A stretch of DNA of 64,000 bases from Dysgonomonas sp. BGC7 (GCF_001261735.1 NZ_CVRP01000006.1:1-64000), one strand, 5' to 3'. Positions 43,260-52,310 are shown, counted from the first letter of the stretch. Notes: generated by a model not told the origin, from the sequence alone. Numbers and translations are program-made.

Positions 43260-44495
43260 TTATACAGAAGTTCCCACCAAATTACTCCCCACTTTCTTCA
43301 TATCATTCAAAATACTCTGATCCAACACACGAGCATAACGTTTAGTCATTTTTATATCTGAATGTCCGAGCATTTTAGCTACATTCTCAATACTAGCACC
43401 ATTGGCTAGGCAGACTGACGTAGCATAGCTATGGCGGGCTGAATGTGTGCTAAGGTTTTTCTTAATCCAGCACAAATCGCTAATTTCCTTCAAGTAAGAG
43501 TTCATCTTTTGGTTGCATGGAACAGGCAATAATACATTCCGTTTTCCACAAATGGGATAACCTTTGTATTTCTCTATAATAGCCAACGGAATATCCAGTA
43601 GTGGAATATTACACATATTCTTTGTTTTTTGACGAGCCTTCCTAATCCAATAGTTTCCCTCTCGGTCTTTTACTATATGTTCTAATGTAAGTTGCTTTAC
43701 ATCTATGAATGATAATCCGGTAAACGCACAAAATATAAAAATATCCCGAACCAAATCTATGCGAGGTAATTCAAACTTTTTGTTTATAACTGTTTGCAAC
43801 TCATCCCAAGTAAGAAACTCTCTGTTTACTTCCTTCTCCTGAAACTTTATCCCCATAAAAGGGTCTTTTACAATCCATTCATTGGCTAGTGATAGGTTGG
43901 TTATCTTTTTCAAGCACTTCATATAACGGATAACTGTATTTTGAGCACAGTCCTTTTCTGTTTTCAAGTAGAAGTCGAAAGCCCGAATAAATTCTCCGTT
44001 AATATCCTTTAATGGTAAGTCGTCTTGATTATAATTGAGTTTGATCAGTTCTGCTAAATAGCGTTTACAGCTTTCATAACGGCGTATAGTTATCAAGGCA
44101 AAGTCTTTCCCCACTAACTGCATACAACGATCGTTATGCTCCTGAAAAACGGCTATAAGTGTTTTAGGTTCTTCTTTCTTTTCCAAGCAGAAGAACTTAT
44201 CCCGCAAAATTTCTGCTGTGATGACTAATCCTTCCTCCTTTAGTTCGTAATGAATATTGTACAGCCTTATTCTAGCTTCATCAATAAACTTATTCAGGTC
44301 GTTTGATTTGCGGTCTTTCCCGCGAGAACATTCTTTTGCCTGATTCCACAAAGCAGGGTTAATGCTTTTACGAATATTCGTTTCAGAGCGAACATTATTA
44401 ACCGTAATCCTCATACATACAGAGGCTTCGCCATTTTTCAATAGTTTAGTTTTCTTTAGGAAGAACAGAACAGCAAACGAATTTTTTTCCATCAT
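43260..44495 (-). CDS. int: Tyrosine recombinase (site-specific integrase)
   Basis: A 411-residue protein starting MMEKNSFAVL; a 30-codon longer frame has no family support. The N-terminal arm-binding domain (about 8-100) and SAM-like core-binding domain (about 110-210) precede the catalytic domain. Catalytic residues are His351 and Arg354 (HSARHSY), His378 (LGHSD) and Tyr387 (KRYARV). The usual first arginine is Ser262 (TGLSFID), as in several Bacteroides conjugative-transposon integrases such as IntDOT. It lies beside the right attachment-like repeat and should integrate and excise the 19-kb element. Confidence 0.94.
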   Translation of the reverse strand: MMEKNSFAVLFFLKKTKLLKNGEASVCMRITVNNVRSETNIRKSINPALWNQAKECSRGKDRKSNDLNKFIDEARIRLYNIHYELKEEGLVITAEILRDKFFCLEKKEEPKTLIAVFQEHNDRCMQLVGKDFALITIRRYESCKRYLAELIKLNYNQDDLPLKDINGEFIRAFDFYLKTEKDCAQNTVIRYMKCLKKITNLSLANEWIVKDPFMGIKFQEKEVNREFLTWDELQTVINKKFELPRIDLVRDIFIFCAFTGLSFIDVKQLTLEHIVKDREGNYWIRKARQKTKNMCNIPLLDIPLAIIEKYKGYPICGKRNVLLPVPCNQKMNSYLKEISDLCWIKKNLSTHSARHSYATSVCLANGASIENVAKMLGHSDIKMTKRYARVLDQSILNDMKKVGSNLVGTSV

Positions 44496-44611
44496 TTTAC
44501 TACTTTTTAAGTGATACAAAATTATGGAAATGGAGTGAAGTTTGATTGATTTAAATAACTGCCAATCAATGACTAATAACGCCAAAAGGTGGAGATGAAT
44601 TATCCTTAAAT

Positions 44612-44636
44612 TTGCTCCACCTTTTGCTCCACCAAA
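44612..44636 (+). repeat. Candidate integrase arm-type sites, right end
   Basis: Two tandem copies of TTGCTCCACC (44612-44621 and 44624-44633) are present. The second extends to TTGCTCCACCAAA, identical to 25841-25853. An inverted GGTGGAG lies just upstream at about 44588. Confidence 0.55.
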
Positions 44637-44679
44637 GTAGGTCTAAATTTACTGTTTTTTGCGTATTGGGCGAAAATAA

Positions 44680-44712
44680 AAACTCCTGAATTCTATTGAA
44701 CTTCAGGAGTTT
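44680..44712. terminator. Hairpin beside the right element repeat
   Basis: AAACTCCTGAA pairs perfectly with TTCAGGAGTTT around an 11-nt loop. It lies 23 bases from the 16-bp repeat, mirroring the hairpin-repeat arrangement at the left end. Confidence 0.7.
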
Positions 44713-44735
44713 ACTTCTTTTTGCTTTCTCTAAAA

Positions 44736-44751
44736 GTGGTGCCACCAGGAA
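44736..44751. repeat. Right copy of the attachment-like direct repeat
   Basis: GTGGTGCCACCAGGAA, identical to 25756-25771 and in the same orientation. Sequence to the right differs (GAGAACTAATG), and no full tRNA is present. Confidence 0.65.
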
Positions 44752-44989
44752 GAGAACTAATGCTCCAACTATATTGACAACCAGTATTTTATTATTTTCT
44801 AAATTTGGAATCCCTCACGATTTAGCATACGATTTATTTTCATCGTTCTGCTCGCTATTAGCATGATTTCAAATACAAAGTTAAGGAAAATATCCATAAC
44901 CATGAAGGCTTCTTTCGAAATTTCACTCCAAAACAGTGTTTTAATATACTGATTAACAGCTTACAATATTGATTTCTACATAATAAACT

Positions 44990-45033
44990 AATAATTGCAC
45001 AACACAATAAACTAATAGGAAGATGCAATTATT
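44990..45033. repeat. Inverted and direct repeats near the element junction
   Basis: AATAATTGCA (44990-44999) is inverted at 45024-45033 (TGCAATTATT), and AATAAACTAATA occurs directly twice in the same stretch. It could be a terminator or a protein-binding end sequence. The rest of the 44752-45137 gap holds no gene. Confidence 0.45.
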
Positions 45034-45089
45034 GTTCTGTGAATAGGACAAAAACAGTATGTTTTTGTTTTGTCTATAAAACAACATTC

Positions 45090-45128
45090 TTTCTGTTACC
45101 GCTGTAACTGTTACGGCGATAACAGAAA
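45090..45128. repeat. 39-bp near-perfect palindrome downstream of the defence operon
   Basis: TTTCTGTTA and its inverse flank a centre of CCGC/GCGG-like and GTAAC/GTTAC arms with few mismatches. It lies 10 bases past the last gene of the operon. On the minus strand the T-run precedes the palindrome rather than following it, so a simple terminator is not assured. Confidence 0.55.
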
Positions 45129-45137
45129 AAAATATAC

Positions 45138-46505
45138 CTATAATATTTTATTTTTCAACTGCTTACCGAATATTGTTAGGCGATATTTTTGCAAACGACT
45201 ATTCGGTTTATCAGGCTTTGTCATTTCTATGTAGCCTTGTTCTAATGCAGGTTTTAAATATTTCGCTCGAAAATTCTCTCTATCTGATAAATTCAATTTC
45301 TCTTGTATTTCCAAACGATTCATTTCTTTGTTCAATACACTAATAAGGGCTTGAACTTGCTGGGTGACTTGCTGGGTGACTTGCTGGGTGACTTGCTGGG
45401 TGACTTGCTGGGTGACTTGCTGGGTGACTTGCTGGGATGCAGGAAATGTCATTCGCAAGAAATTCTCTGTAAACTTGAAACATTCTTTCCCATAACTTCT
45501 CAAAATACGAGGAACACCTGAACCTAAATGTTCAACTAAATCCAAATCACGGAATACGCGCATTAATTCTTTATTGCGAGGAACAGAATATCCTTCAAAA
45601 AACTCTTTTTCGGTCATACCTTGGGGCAGGCTTCCGAACGAAGTGATTTCTATTCTATCATCGAAAAATTCAAATTTAGGTGGTACTTCTGAAGTGTAAT
45701 CGTTGTGAACTATTGCATTGATTATAGCTTCCCTCAAGGCTACAGAATTCCAAAGTCTCTTTTCTTCTCGTTCTTTAGATGTTATCTTTGCTAATGTCTT
45801 ATTCTCAACGTCAATCTTATCTAACACTTGCTTTGTTGCTTTGACTAACGAACAATAACCATACTCGTTATTTTCCGTTAAATCCACTCTATCCAATCCA
45901 TCATACTTTGCCACCTTTATTGACATTCCATTTACATCAGCCAGCAAATAGGCAACATAATTATATGATCCGTCTTCGGTAAGTAATTCCAGATTAGATG
46001 CAAACTGTTGATTTAGTGTTTTCTTTGAGCCTTCATAGTATATCTTAAGTTGTTCAAAGGTAAGATTCTGATTTAAAGATTTAATTTTACCTATGGAGTT
46101 GCGAGTACGCTTCGCAAACAAAGATTCTATCATTCGAACGGGCATAGGCTCTGCTGCCGTTCCGACACGGATAAATGTGCCTTTTTCTGACATTCCGAGT
46201 TTTTTGATATAGTATGGCTTCTCTGTTCCACTTGCAAATGTAATCTTAATGATATCTTTGGAATCAATACTCTCTGTTATCACATCAAACAGCCCCATAC
46301 TAGACGGCATAATATTGTTTTTTAGGCGGTCTTTGATTTTGAGCATATCACCATCAATATCAAAAACGCCAATAACTTTTCCTGCTTTGTCGATTCCAAT
46401 ATATATTATACCTCCTTCTTGGTAATTCAGAAAAGCAATTGCTTCTTTTTCTAAATCTTCCGTGAGTTGCTGTTTGTATTCTATACGGTTAGTTTCAGAT
46501 CTCAT
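45138..46505 (-). CDS. AlbA_2/Schlafen-like DNA-binding ATPase-type protein with QQVT repeat
   Basis: A 455-residue protein. The AlbA_2 (Schlafen AlbA-like) domain is at about 1-130: RIEYKQQLTEDLEKEAIAFL, NYQEGGIIYIGIDKAGKVIG, KGTFIRVGTAAEPM. The RecG-like C-terminal domain (about 245-350) has ALREAIINAIVHNDYTSEVP, DDRIEITSFGSLPQGMTE and EHLGSGVPRILRSYG. A QQVT tandem repeat (about 359-384) leads to a winged-helix tail (RLEIQEKLNLSDRENFRAKY). It starts 2 bases after rdrB in the same operon. Such proteins often regulate or accompany defence genes; the role here is unknown. Confidence 0.85.
   Translation of the reverse strand: MRSETNRIEYKQQLTEDLEKEAIAFLNYQEGGIIYIGIDKAGKVIGVFDIDGDMLKIKDRLKNNIMPSSMGLFDVITESIDSKDIIKITFASGTEKPYYIKKLGMSEKGTFIRVGTAAEPMPVRMIESLFAKRTRNSIGKIKSLNQNLTFEQLKIYYEGSKKTLNQQFASNLELLTEDGSYNYVAYLLADVNGMSIKVAKYDGLDRVDLTENNEYGYCSLVKATKQVLDKIDVENKTLAKITSKEREEKRLWNSVALREAIINAIVHNDYTSEVPPKFEFFDDRIEITSFGSLPQGMTEKEFFEGYSVPRNKELMRVFRDLDLVEHLGSGVPRILRSYGKECFKFTENFLRMTFPASQQVTQQVTQQVTQQVTQQVTQQVTQQVQALISVLNKEMNRLEIQEKLNLSDRENFRAKYLKPALEQGYIEMTKPDKPNSRLQKYRLTIFGKQLKNKIL
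45357..45428 (-). repeat. Six perfect 12-bp tandem repeats inside the AlbA-like gene
   Basis: The unit TTGCTGGGTGAC (plus strand) is repeated six times without error, followed by a degenerate unit. It encodes Gln-Gln-Val-Thr in frame on the minus strand. Copy-number change would lengthen or shorten the linker by four residues without a frameshift. Confidence 0.95.
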
Positions 46506-46507
46506 GA

Positions 46508-48895
46508 TTATGTAAATTTATATATCCTTCCATTTTTATCCAAATTCTCAATCACTTTCATCGCTTCATTATGGCTCACTTTATTGGATGTAATTAAGTT
46601 ACAGTAGATATTTGCATATTCATTATATATATTAGTTGCAAAGATTCCTGTATCATCTGTTCCAACAACTATAGGAGGTATCGCTTTTCCCTCTTTTTCC
46701 CATTTCAGCCAATTCCAAAGATGATATGTGTCAAAATTATAATGATGTCCGATTCGTACATTACTGGTTGGAAGCGTTTCAATTACGATTTCTTTCTCAT
46801 GTAATAATGCAAGAGTTTGGAGCTGTAGTTGCCGTAATTCTTCCGGATTATAAAATTCTTCCGTTTTAATTTCAATAATCTTATTGTATTCCTTTCGATA
46901 GACTTCTGAATGATATTTTCTTAATAATTCTACTCGCTCATCGTGGAGCGAATTGGGTATTTCTTTCTTAATATCACACCATTCATGTTCGTCAAAGGTT
47001 TCAAAAATCTTAGCATCTTCTTTTGAGTCTGCGAACAATAAGGAAGGACAAAAGCGTCGTGATAACCAAGTCGACTCCAATATTCCCAGTGAATATGATT
47101 TTTTATATATCCGATAGGATAATTCCTGAATTCTATTTATCAGGAGAGGAATTTTTCCTTTTAACAGTTCATTATCTTTCGATATAATAAGATGATAAGT
47201 AAATAAGAGGTCATCTAAATAACCACCTTGCCGTATAAATAGTTTATTGCCCACGTTACGAATCCATACATCAGGACATATTCCCATAGCAGTGGCATGC
47301 CCTATCCTATCCCCATAGGATAAATTATTAAATTCAACGGCTTCATAGATTGCCCTCAATCCGCTGACAATATGAAAAAAATCCTCTCCAGCATGGTAGG
47401 TGAAATGTCTGAATCCCTTACGACGCAGGTAGCGGAAAGAGGGAGCGAATACCTCCGGCGGCGCATCAAATTCACTTGATGCAGCATCAATCCCGACCAC
47501 ATTTTTCATTTGATCTGGATAATGATTTTTCAACAACGCTAAAACCTGTGCTTTCGACCAAACTTCATAACGAAGGCTTTTATGCCTTATCTCTTTGGAA
47601 ATGCTATTTTCTTTCTTTTTTATAAAATGTGCAATAAGTTTCAGTTGGGGAAGTTCTTCACCAGGTAATTTCAACTCGGCTTTTAAATTTTTTATTAGAG
47701 ATTTCCATCCCGAATCAATTGAATTCAACAAATCTACATTTTCTGCTTCCGTAGATTTAGGAGAAAAACGTCCCTCTAAAAAACAAATATTCCTCTGTTC
47801 ATTTCCGTGTAGCTGCAAGAATCTGTTTCGATATGACTTTTCGCTATATTCTCTTAATTCATTTACAGTTAGCTTTTGGAATTGCTCAAACCCAAACTGA
47901 TGATTTTGTTGCACTAGAAGCCTGTTTGATAAACCGAGTATAAGCAAATAGAAATGCAGTAGGGATGCTATAGATTCTCTCGGATTGTCCTCTATGTAAT
48001 TAAACACGAGTATATACATCAATCCTTCCACAGCCATCGGATACCGGGCATCGCTACCATTCTCACATATTAGGTCAGCAAATGGATGATGGATAGATCC
48101 GTGTTGAGAGTCAAGCATATTAGCCAGTAGTTTTTCGGTGGAATCTATCTTACTAAAATCAAATTCTTTTGAGTAGGAATAAAGCATACTGAAGAAATAC
48201 TCCCGGAGGCTTCTTGCACACTGTAGTAAGTTTCTAAAATCCAATGGAGAACCTAGATAAGATTCTTGTTCCAGTTGCTCGCGAACGAAGGAATCATCCT
48301 CTTTTTCCAGTAATTCCTCATACACCTTATCCGGTTCTGATAAGAAATCCTGCCAAGCTATATCCACTTCTGTAGAACCGTTGAGATGCATATGCAGATC
48401 ATGTAATCCGCTTTTCTCTTTTATGTAATTTTCAATTTGAGGAATATAGGGATAGGGTAAAGCAGTATACTTTGCATTAGGCAATATATATTCTCTGAAA
48501 TATTCCCTTATCCCTTCTATTTTCTTATTATAGAATGGCTTCTCGATATGAAGAAAAGCCATTTGTAAAACTAGAGGTGGAATATAGGTAATCAGTTCCT
48601 GCCAGGCGTTCTGCTTTTGCTGTTGTACATGTATCCTGTTATCCCTTAATTCTAAGTATTCTTTAGCCAAACGGTAAAGCCCAATCCTTATTAAACCTTC
48701 TAATGATTCTATTCCATCCAAACTCTTTTCTTGGTTCAAACGATAATAGTGATCAGGTATATGCCGATTCTCCTGACGTTCAAGCAGTAGTAATCTCCGC
48801 TTAACATCTTTAAATACAGGAAGTTTTTTATTGATATAATCCGATAAAGAGTCTTTGTCGGATAGGAGATGTTTTATAATAGAAGAGGTTACCAT
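46508..48895 (-). CDS. rdrB: RADAR adenosine deaminase RdrB
   Basis: A 795-residue protein with the adenosine deaminase metal and catalytic set spread over a long chain. His168 and His170 are in HDLHMHLNGSTE, His501 and Glu504 in TYHAGEDFF, His533 in GDRIGHATAMG, and Asp747-Asp748 in GTDDTGIF, preceded by LPTSNVRIGHH. Ordinary adenosine deaminases are about 350 residues. This size with a long N-terminal helical region, and a 7-base overlap with a ~900-residue ATPase gene, is diagnostic of RADAR. In known systems RdrB forms a dodecameric shell that deaminates adenosine-containing substrates on phage infection. Confidence 0.9.
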   Translation of the reverse strand: MVTSSIIKHLLSDKDSLSDYINKKLPVFKDVKRRLLLLERQENRHIPDHYYRLNQEKSLDGIESLEGLIRIGLYRLAKEYLELRDNRIHVQQQKQNAWQELITYIPPLVLQMAFLHIEKPFYNKKIEGIREYFREYILPNAKYTALPYPYIPQIENYIKEKSGLHDLHMHLNGSTEVDIAWQDFLSEPDKVYEELLEKEDDSFVREQLEQESYLGSPLDFRNLLQCARSLREYFFSMLYSYSKEFDFSKIDSTEKLLANMLDSQHGSIHHPFADLICENGSDARYPMAVEGLMYILVFNYIEDNPRESIASLLHFYLLILGLSNRLLVQQNHQFGFEQFQKLTVNELREYSEKSYRNRFLQLHGNEQRNICFLEGRFSPKSTEAENVDLLNSIDSGWKSLIKNLKAELKLPGEELPQLKLIAHFIKKKENSISKEIRHKSLRYEVWSKAQVLALLKNHYPDQMKNVVGIDAASSEFDAPPEVFAPSFRYLRRKGFRHFTYHAGEDFFHIVSGLRAIYEAVEFNNLSYGDRIGHATAMGICPDVWIRNVGNKLFIRQGGYLDDLLFTYHLIISKDNELLKGKIPLLINRIQELSYRIYKKSYSLGILESTWLSRRFCPSLLFADSKEDAKIFETFDEHEWCDIKKEIPNSLHDERVELLRKYHSEVYRKEYNKIIEIKTEEFYNPEELRQLQLQTLALLHEKEIVIETLPTSNVRIGHHYNFDTYHLWNWLKWEKEGKAIPPIVVGTDDTGIFATNIYNEYANIYCNLITSNKVSHNEAMKVIENLDKNGRIYKFT

Positions 48896-51603
48896 GGCTG
48901 TATATTATTCTTAGGATCAGATATTTTTTTCCGTGCTTCTTTAATGGGATGTTCTCTAACATTTGTACTAAAGAGCTTTTTTAAATATGGAATAAGTATA
49001 TCTATTTTTTGATTCATAAAATCATCATAGCTGATATTATTCTTTTTCAGATGATTTACAGTTTCCTTTATACTCTCTGTTCCATAAGAAAAATTCGGCA
49101 ACTTGGCTGGGATTGAAAAATTAAACCTATGCGAATTCATTTCTGTATTTTGAATTATTTTTTTCTTCCCTAAAATTGACACTTTCTTAAGGTTTGAATA
49201 TATTGATTCTGTCCATGCGATTTTAGTTTCTGTATTGTTTATTTGTTTGTTTATGCTTTTGATATATTCATTATCATTATCAATAAATGAAATAAATAAT
49301 GGGCAAGAGAATATCCATCTAAATAGCTTGAGTTTTTTTAAATCATCAGAATCTATTTTGTCCATATTTCCTTTAAAAATACGTATATTATCTCGGGGAT
49401 TATCATTACTTAACATTGTTCCAATAAATTCTCTTGCTTCTTCTACTAATATTGTATTATAGAGTATGATAATACGGTTATGCATCGCATCTCCTAAGTT
49501 ATCTATCTCTTCTGTATCTTCCAGATTTTTTAAGGCATAAAACAATCTTGTAGATATTTTTCCTAACACATGAGGAGATACTACATAATATTTAGGATAT
49601 TCCTTAATCCAGATTGTAAGACTATCAATTAGATTAGAAGGGCGGGTATCTGTTTTATCTTTTGACTCAGTTTCGGTTTTTTCTTCTTCGTCTGGATATT
49701 CTGAAATAGAATGATATTTAAAATTTGGCATGCCATAGCTCCGTATCTGAGATAATTCGCCAAGAGTTTTACCTAAATCAGCACTTTCTTTATCTTGTTT
49801 AATTATTTCTCCTATCGCAGCTAATAATAGATATACAGAATAGGTTGTAAATGAGGCTTGCTTGTCATTAGGTTGAGATATGCTAACAGGAATGAAAGCA
49901 ATTTGTCTTTTATATAATGGTTCATCTTTGAATACATAATCTATTCTCATGCTTAAATCCCCACTCCCCTTAGCACTTTCGCTGGGCGCGTAAATAGGGA
50001 TTGTTCCACCCCAGGATGATTTATTTTCTTTTTCAATATTAAGAAATGCCCTTATATAAGCGGTCATAGATCCCAATATGTCCCGGTAAACCCTATCGAA
50101 ATATATTGAAGAATGCTTACACAGACTCTCAATAGAGGGTTCTAATGCAGAGTCTGTATCTTTTTGATAAGGTAAGACACTGGATAGATTTCTTATATAG
50201 CCAATTCGTATGAAGTAATCAAAAATTAAATATGCATTGTCTGTACTTCTTTGACTGAAAAGAAAGCTTAAAGCCGCTAAACTACTGTTTCGGCTTCCAT
50301 CTGTAGTAGTTGGTTGAAGTTGGTATGCCTCTTCTAAGGTATGTTCCTGAAGCAATAATTTTAATATGACAGTATTAAGGTATTTAAGATTAGCTTTTGC
50401 AGTACCTATATCCACTCTTTTTTCATAGAGATCACTTAAGAAGGCGTCAGTCACATCCGCTTCCTCAAGTGGATTTTCTTTCAGTTCCAAAAGAAACTGT
50501 ATCTGGGTACGAATAGGTAATCCTAATAGGAACGAGCGATAAGCCTCTTTCTGATAGGTATTTTTAATCCCGAAGTTTTCCAGAATAATATCATAGTATT
50601 TATCTATGCGATTAGCTGGATCGTTCTTACTTTCTACGTAAATATTTATTTTATCTTTTCCACTTTTATTTATTTTCTCCTGTATCGTCGTTAAATGAAT
50701 TCTTCGTTGAGGTTGCATAACCTTTTGTAAGTATTGCCCTTCCATTTCTGTGACTAAATCGTCATAGTCCGACATTCTTTTCAGTTGTTCTCCTTCGTTT
50801 TTCAATAAGGCTTTCCCAAAGTTTTTCCACTGTTGTTTCCTGATCGCTTTGGAGAAAAGCTTTAAATCTCCACTTAATAAAGTGATGATATATGGTGATG
50901 TTAAGTATTTCCGAATAATTTCTAATACTGGCCAGCCTTTCTGAAAATCAATATCGATATCGTCTAATGCAAGAAGATAGGCTTTTTTATCCTGTATTTC
51001 AAGTCCTATCTCCAATAGTTCATTAAAATCGGATTCAAGACTTACTGCTGCACTAACACTTCTCAATCCTTTATCCATAATAAATTCAGCATCCTGCCAT
51101 TTTTCATAGCCAAGACCAATTTTATCCAGAGAAGGTATGCCTGCTGCAAGATCTTTAAGTTTTTGTCTCCAAGTTCTATTCTTGCGATAAGATTCACTCT
51201 CTGGATTACAATCACTTTTTGATAATACTTTATCAACCTCTTTTTTTATTTGGGATAAGATAGTCAGAAAGACATGGCCTTTTTCTTCTATTAATGTCGG
51301 ATCGATATTGATAACGACAACATTTTTTTCTTTTCTATAATATTCTAATAAGCTATAGATAAATGTTGATTTACCGCTTCCCCTGCTACCTAATATAGTT
51401 ATAGTATCATGAAGACGTACTTTTTTGTTCTCTTTTTCTTCTTCTGTAAGACACCTGTCATTCTCCCTTTTCTGTAAAGCTATTTCTATTCGTTTTTCTA
51501 TCCACCTCTTGACTTTATCAAACTCCCCTTTATGAATTAGTTCGTTTTCGTCAAACGGTTTTGCATTGGTGCTTTCTATGAGTTTTATTTCAATGTTTCC
51601 CAT
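48889..51603 (-). CDS. rdrA: RADAR ATPase RdrA
   Basis: A 904-residue P-loop ATPase with Walker A GSRGSGKST at residues 72-80 and Walker B LLALDDID at 210-217. Both are followed by large helical regions without other recognisable domains. Length, the AAA-type N-terminus and overlap of its stop with the rdrB start match RdrA, which assembles as a heptameric ring and works with RdrB in anti-phage defence. It starts 11 bases after the metallopeptidase gene of the restriction operon, so it is probably co-transcribed with hsdMSR. Confidence 0.88.
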   Translation of the reverse strand: MGNIEIKLIESTNAKPFDENELIHKGEFDKVKRWIEKRIEIALQKRENDRCLTEEEKENKKVRLHDTITILGSRGSGKSTFIYSLLEYYRKEKNVVVINIDPTLIEEKGHVFLTILSQIKKEVDKVLSKSDCNPESESYRKNRTWRQKLKDLAAGIPSLDKIGLGYEKWQDAEFIMDKGLRSVSAAVSLESDFNELLEIGLEIQDKKAYLLALDDIDIDFQKGWPVLEIIRKYLTSPYIITLLSGDLKLFSKAIRKQQWKNFGKALLKNEGEQLKRMSDYDDLVTEMEGQYLQKVMQPQRRIHLTTIQEKINKSGKDKINIYVESKNDPANRIDKYYDIILENFGIKNTYQKEAYRSFLLGLPIRTQIQFLLELKENPLEEADVTDAFLSDLYEKRVDIGTAKANLKYLNTVILKLLLQEHTLEEAYQLQPTTTDGSRNSSLAALSFLFSQRSTDNAYLIFDYFIRIGYIRNLSSVLPYQKDTDSALEPSIESLCKHSSIYFDRVYRDILGSMTAYIRAFLNIEKENKSSWGGTIPIYAPSESAKGSGDLSMRIDYVFKDEPLYKRQIAFIPVSISQPNDKQASFTTYSVYLLLAAIGEIIKQDKESADLGKTLGELSQIRSYGMPNFKYHSISEYPDEEEKTETESKDKTDTRPSNLIDSLTIWIKEYPKYYVVSPHVLGKISTRLFYALKNLEDTEEIDNLGDAMHNRIIILYNTILVEEAREFIGTMLSNDNPRDNIRIFKGNMDKIDSDDLKKLKLFRWIFSCPLFISFIDNDNEYIKSINKQINNTETKIAWTESIYSNLKKVSILGKKKIIQNTEMNSHRFNFSIPAKLPNFSYGTESIKETVNHLKKNNISYDDFMNQKIDILIPYLKKLFSTNVREHPIKEARKKISDPKNNIQPW

Positions 51604-51614
51604 GATATTATTAT

Positions 51615-52310
51615 TTACACTATAAATTCATTCAATTCATCCCTATACACTCCCCATTGAGGCAAATGGGTGTTAAGTATTGAAATAAATCGATCATTGT
51701 GTTGTCGCTCAATTAAGTGAGCAAGCTCGTGAACAACAATGTATTCAATACAATGAGTTGGCTTTTTAGCTAGCTCAAGATTAAAGAGCAGTCTTTTTGT
51801 TCGAGTATTGCAACTTCCCCATCTTGTTTTCATCTGTTTTATCTCCCAATGCTTAGGAGATACATTCAATATTTGCGACCATTTCTCAACCAAAGGCAAT
51901 AAAGTTTCCCTCAACTCTTTTCGATACCATTCTTTCAAGACTTCTGCTCGTTTAGCGACTGTTGCATCTTCTCTCACATAAAGGTTAATAAAAAACTTTC
52001 CACCTAATTCAACTCTAGGTATGTCTTTGTGATATATGACTTTTAAACGGTAGCGCTGTCCTTTGAAATAATGGTTTTCTCCAGATACATATTCCCTTGG
52101 AGTTTGTCTTTCTTGTTGAAGGACTTTTTCTTTTTGCTTACTTATCCAACTTAGCTTTGAAATGACATATAAGCGAACGGAATCGGGTTTCATCGTTTCC
52201 GGTGCGGAAATATGCACCCTTCCATTAGGAGGATAAACTGATAAGTGAATATTCTTAATTTTTTTATATTCGACTTCAATCGGAATGTTATTTACAACTA
52301 TTCGCTCCAT
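51615..52310 (-). CDS. YgjP/SprT-like zinc metallopeptidase of a type I restriction operon
   Basis: A 231-residue protein of the DUF45/YgjP family, with zinc motif HELAHLIERQHNDRF (HExxH plus a downstream His) and the core YVISKLSWISKQ, MKTRWGSCNTRTKRLLFNLE. The YgjP-like family is commonly attached to type I restriction genes in Bacteroidota. It starts within the hsdR stop region (one-base overlap) and precedes rdrA by 11 bases. A role in processing or turnover of the restriction complex is possible but unproven. Confidence 0.88.
   Translation of the reverse strand: MERIVVNNIPIEVEYKKIKNIHLSVYPPNGRVHISAPETMKPDSVRLYVISKLSWISKQKEKVLQQERQTPREYVSGENHYFKGQRYRLKVIYHKDIPRVELGGKFFINLYVREDATVAKRAEVLKEWYRKELRETLLPLVEKWSQILNVSPKHWEIKQMKTRWGSCNTRTKRLLFNLELAKKPTHCIEYIVVHELAHLIERQHNDRFISILNTHLPQWGVYRDELNEFIV

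Larger units (their letters stand above)
25756..44751. mobile_element. Probable 19-kb integrated mobilizable element with envelope/efflux cargo
   Basis: The outer limits are two direct copies of a 16-bp sequence (GTGGTGCCACCAGGAA). Inside both ends, about 85-100 bases from the repeats, lies the same 13-mer TTGCTCCACCAAA, with an extra partial copy at the right, as expected for arm-type integrase sites. A tyrosine recombinase gene is beside the right repeat. BtgA/BtgB mobilization genes, RteC-like and excisionase-like genes lie inside. Cargo comprises the AraC/LpxC/Trx/PldA operon, an RND pump, a PIN-like protein and three unknown genes. The boundaries are inferred from the repeats, not from a comparison with an empty site. 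Confidence 0.6.

Noticed and set aside
45357-45428. Possible CRISPR-like array
   Set aside because: The units are 12 bp and contiguous without spacers; this is a coding tandem repeat. No CRISPR array was seen in the window.
45303-45521. Plus-strand frame with a Leu-Leu-Gly-Asp repeat
   Set aside because: It is the antisense shadow of the QQVT repeat in the AlbA-like gene and has no support of its own.
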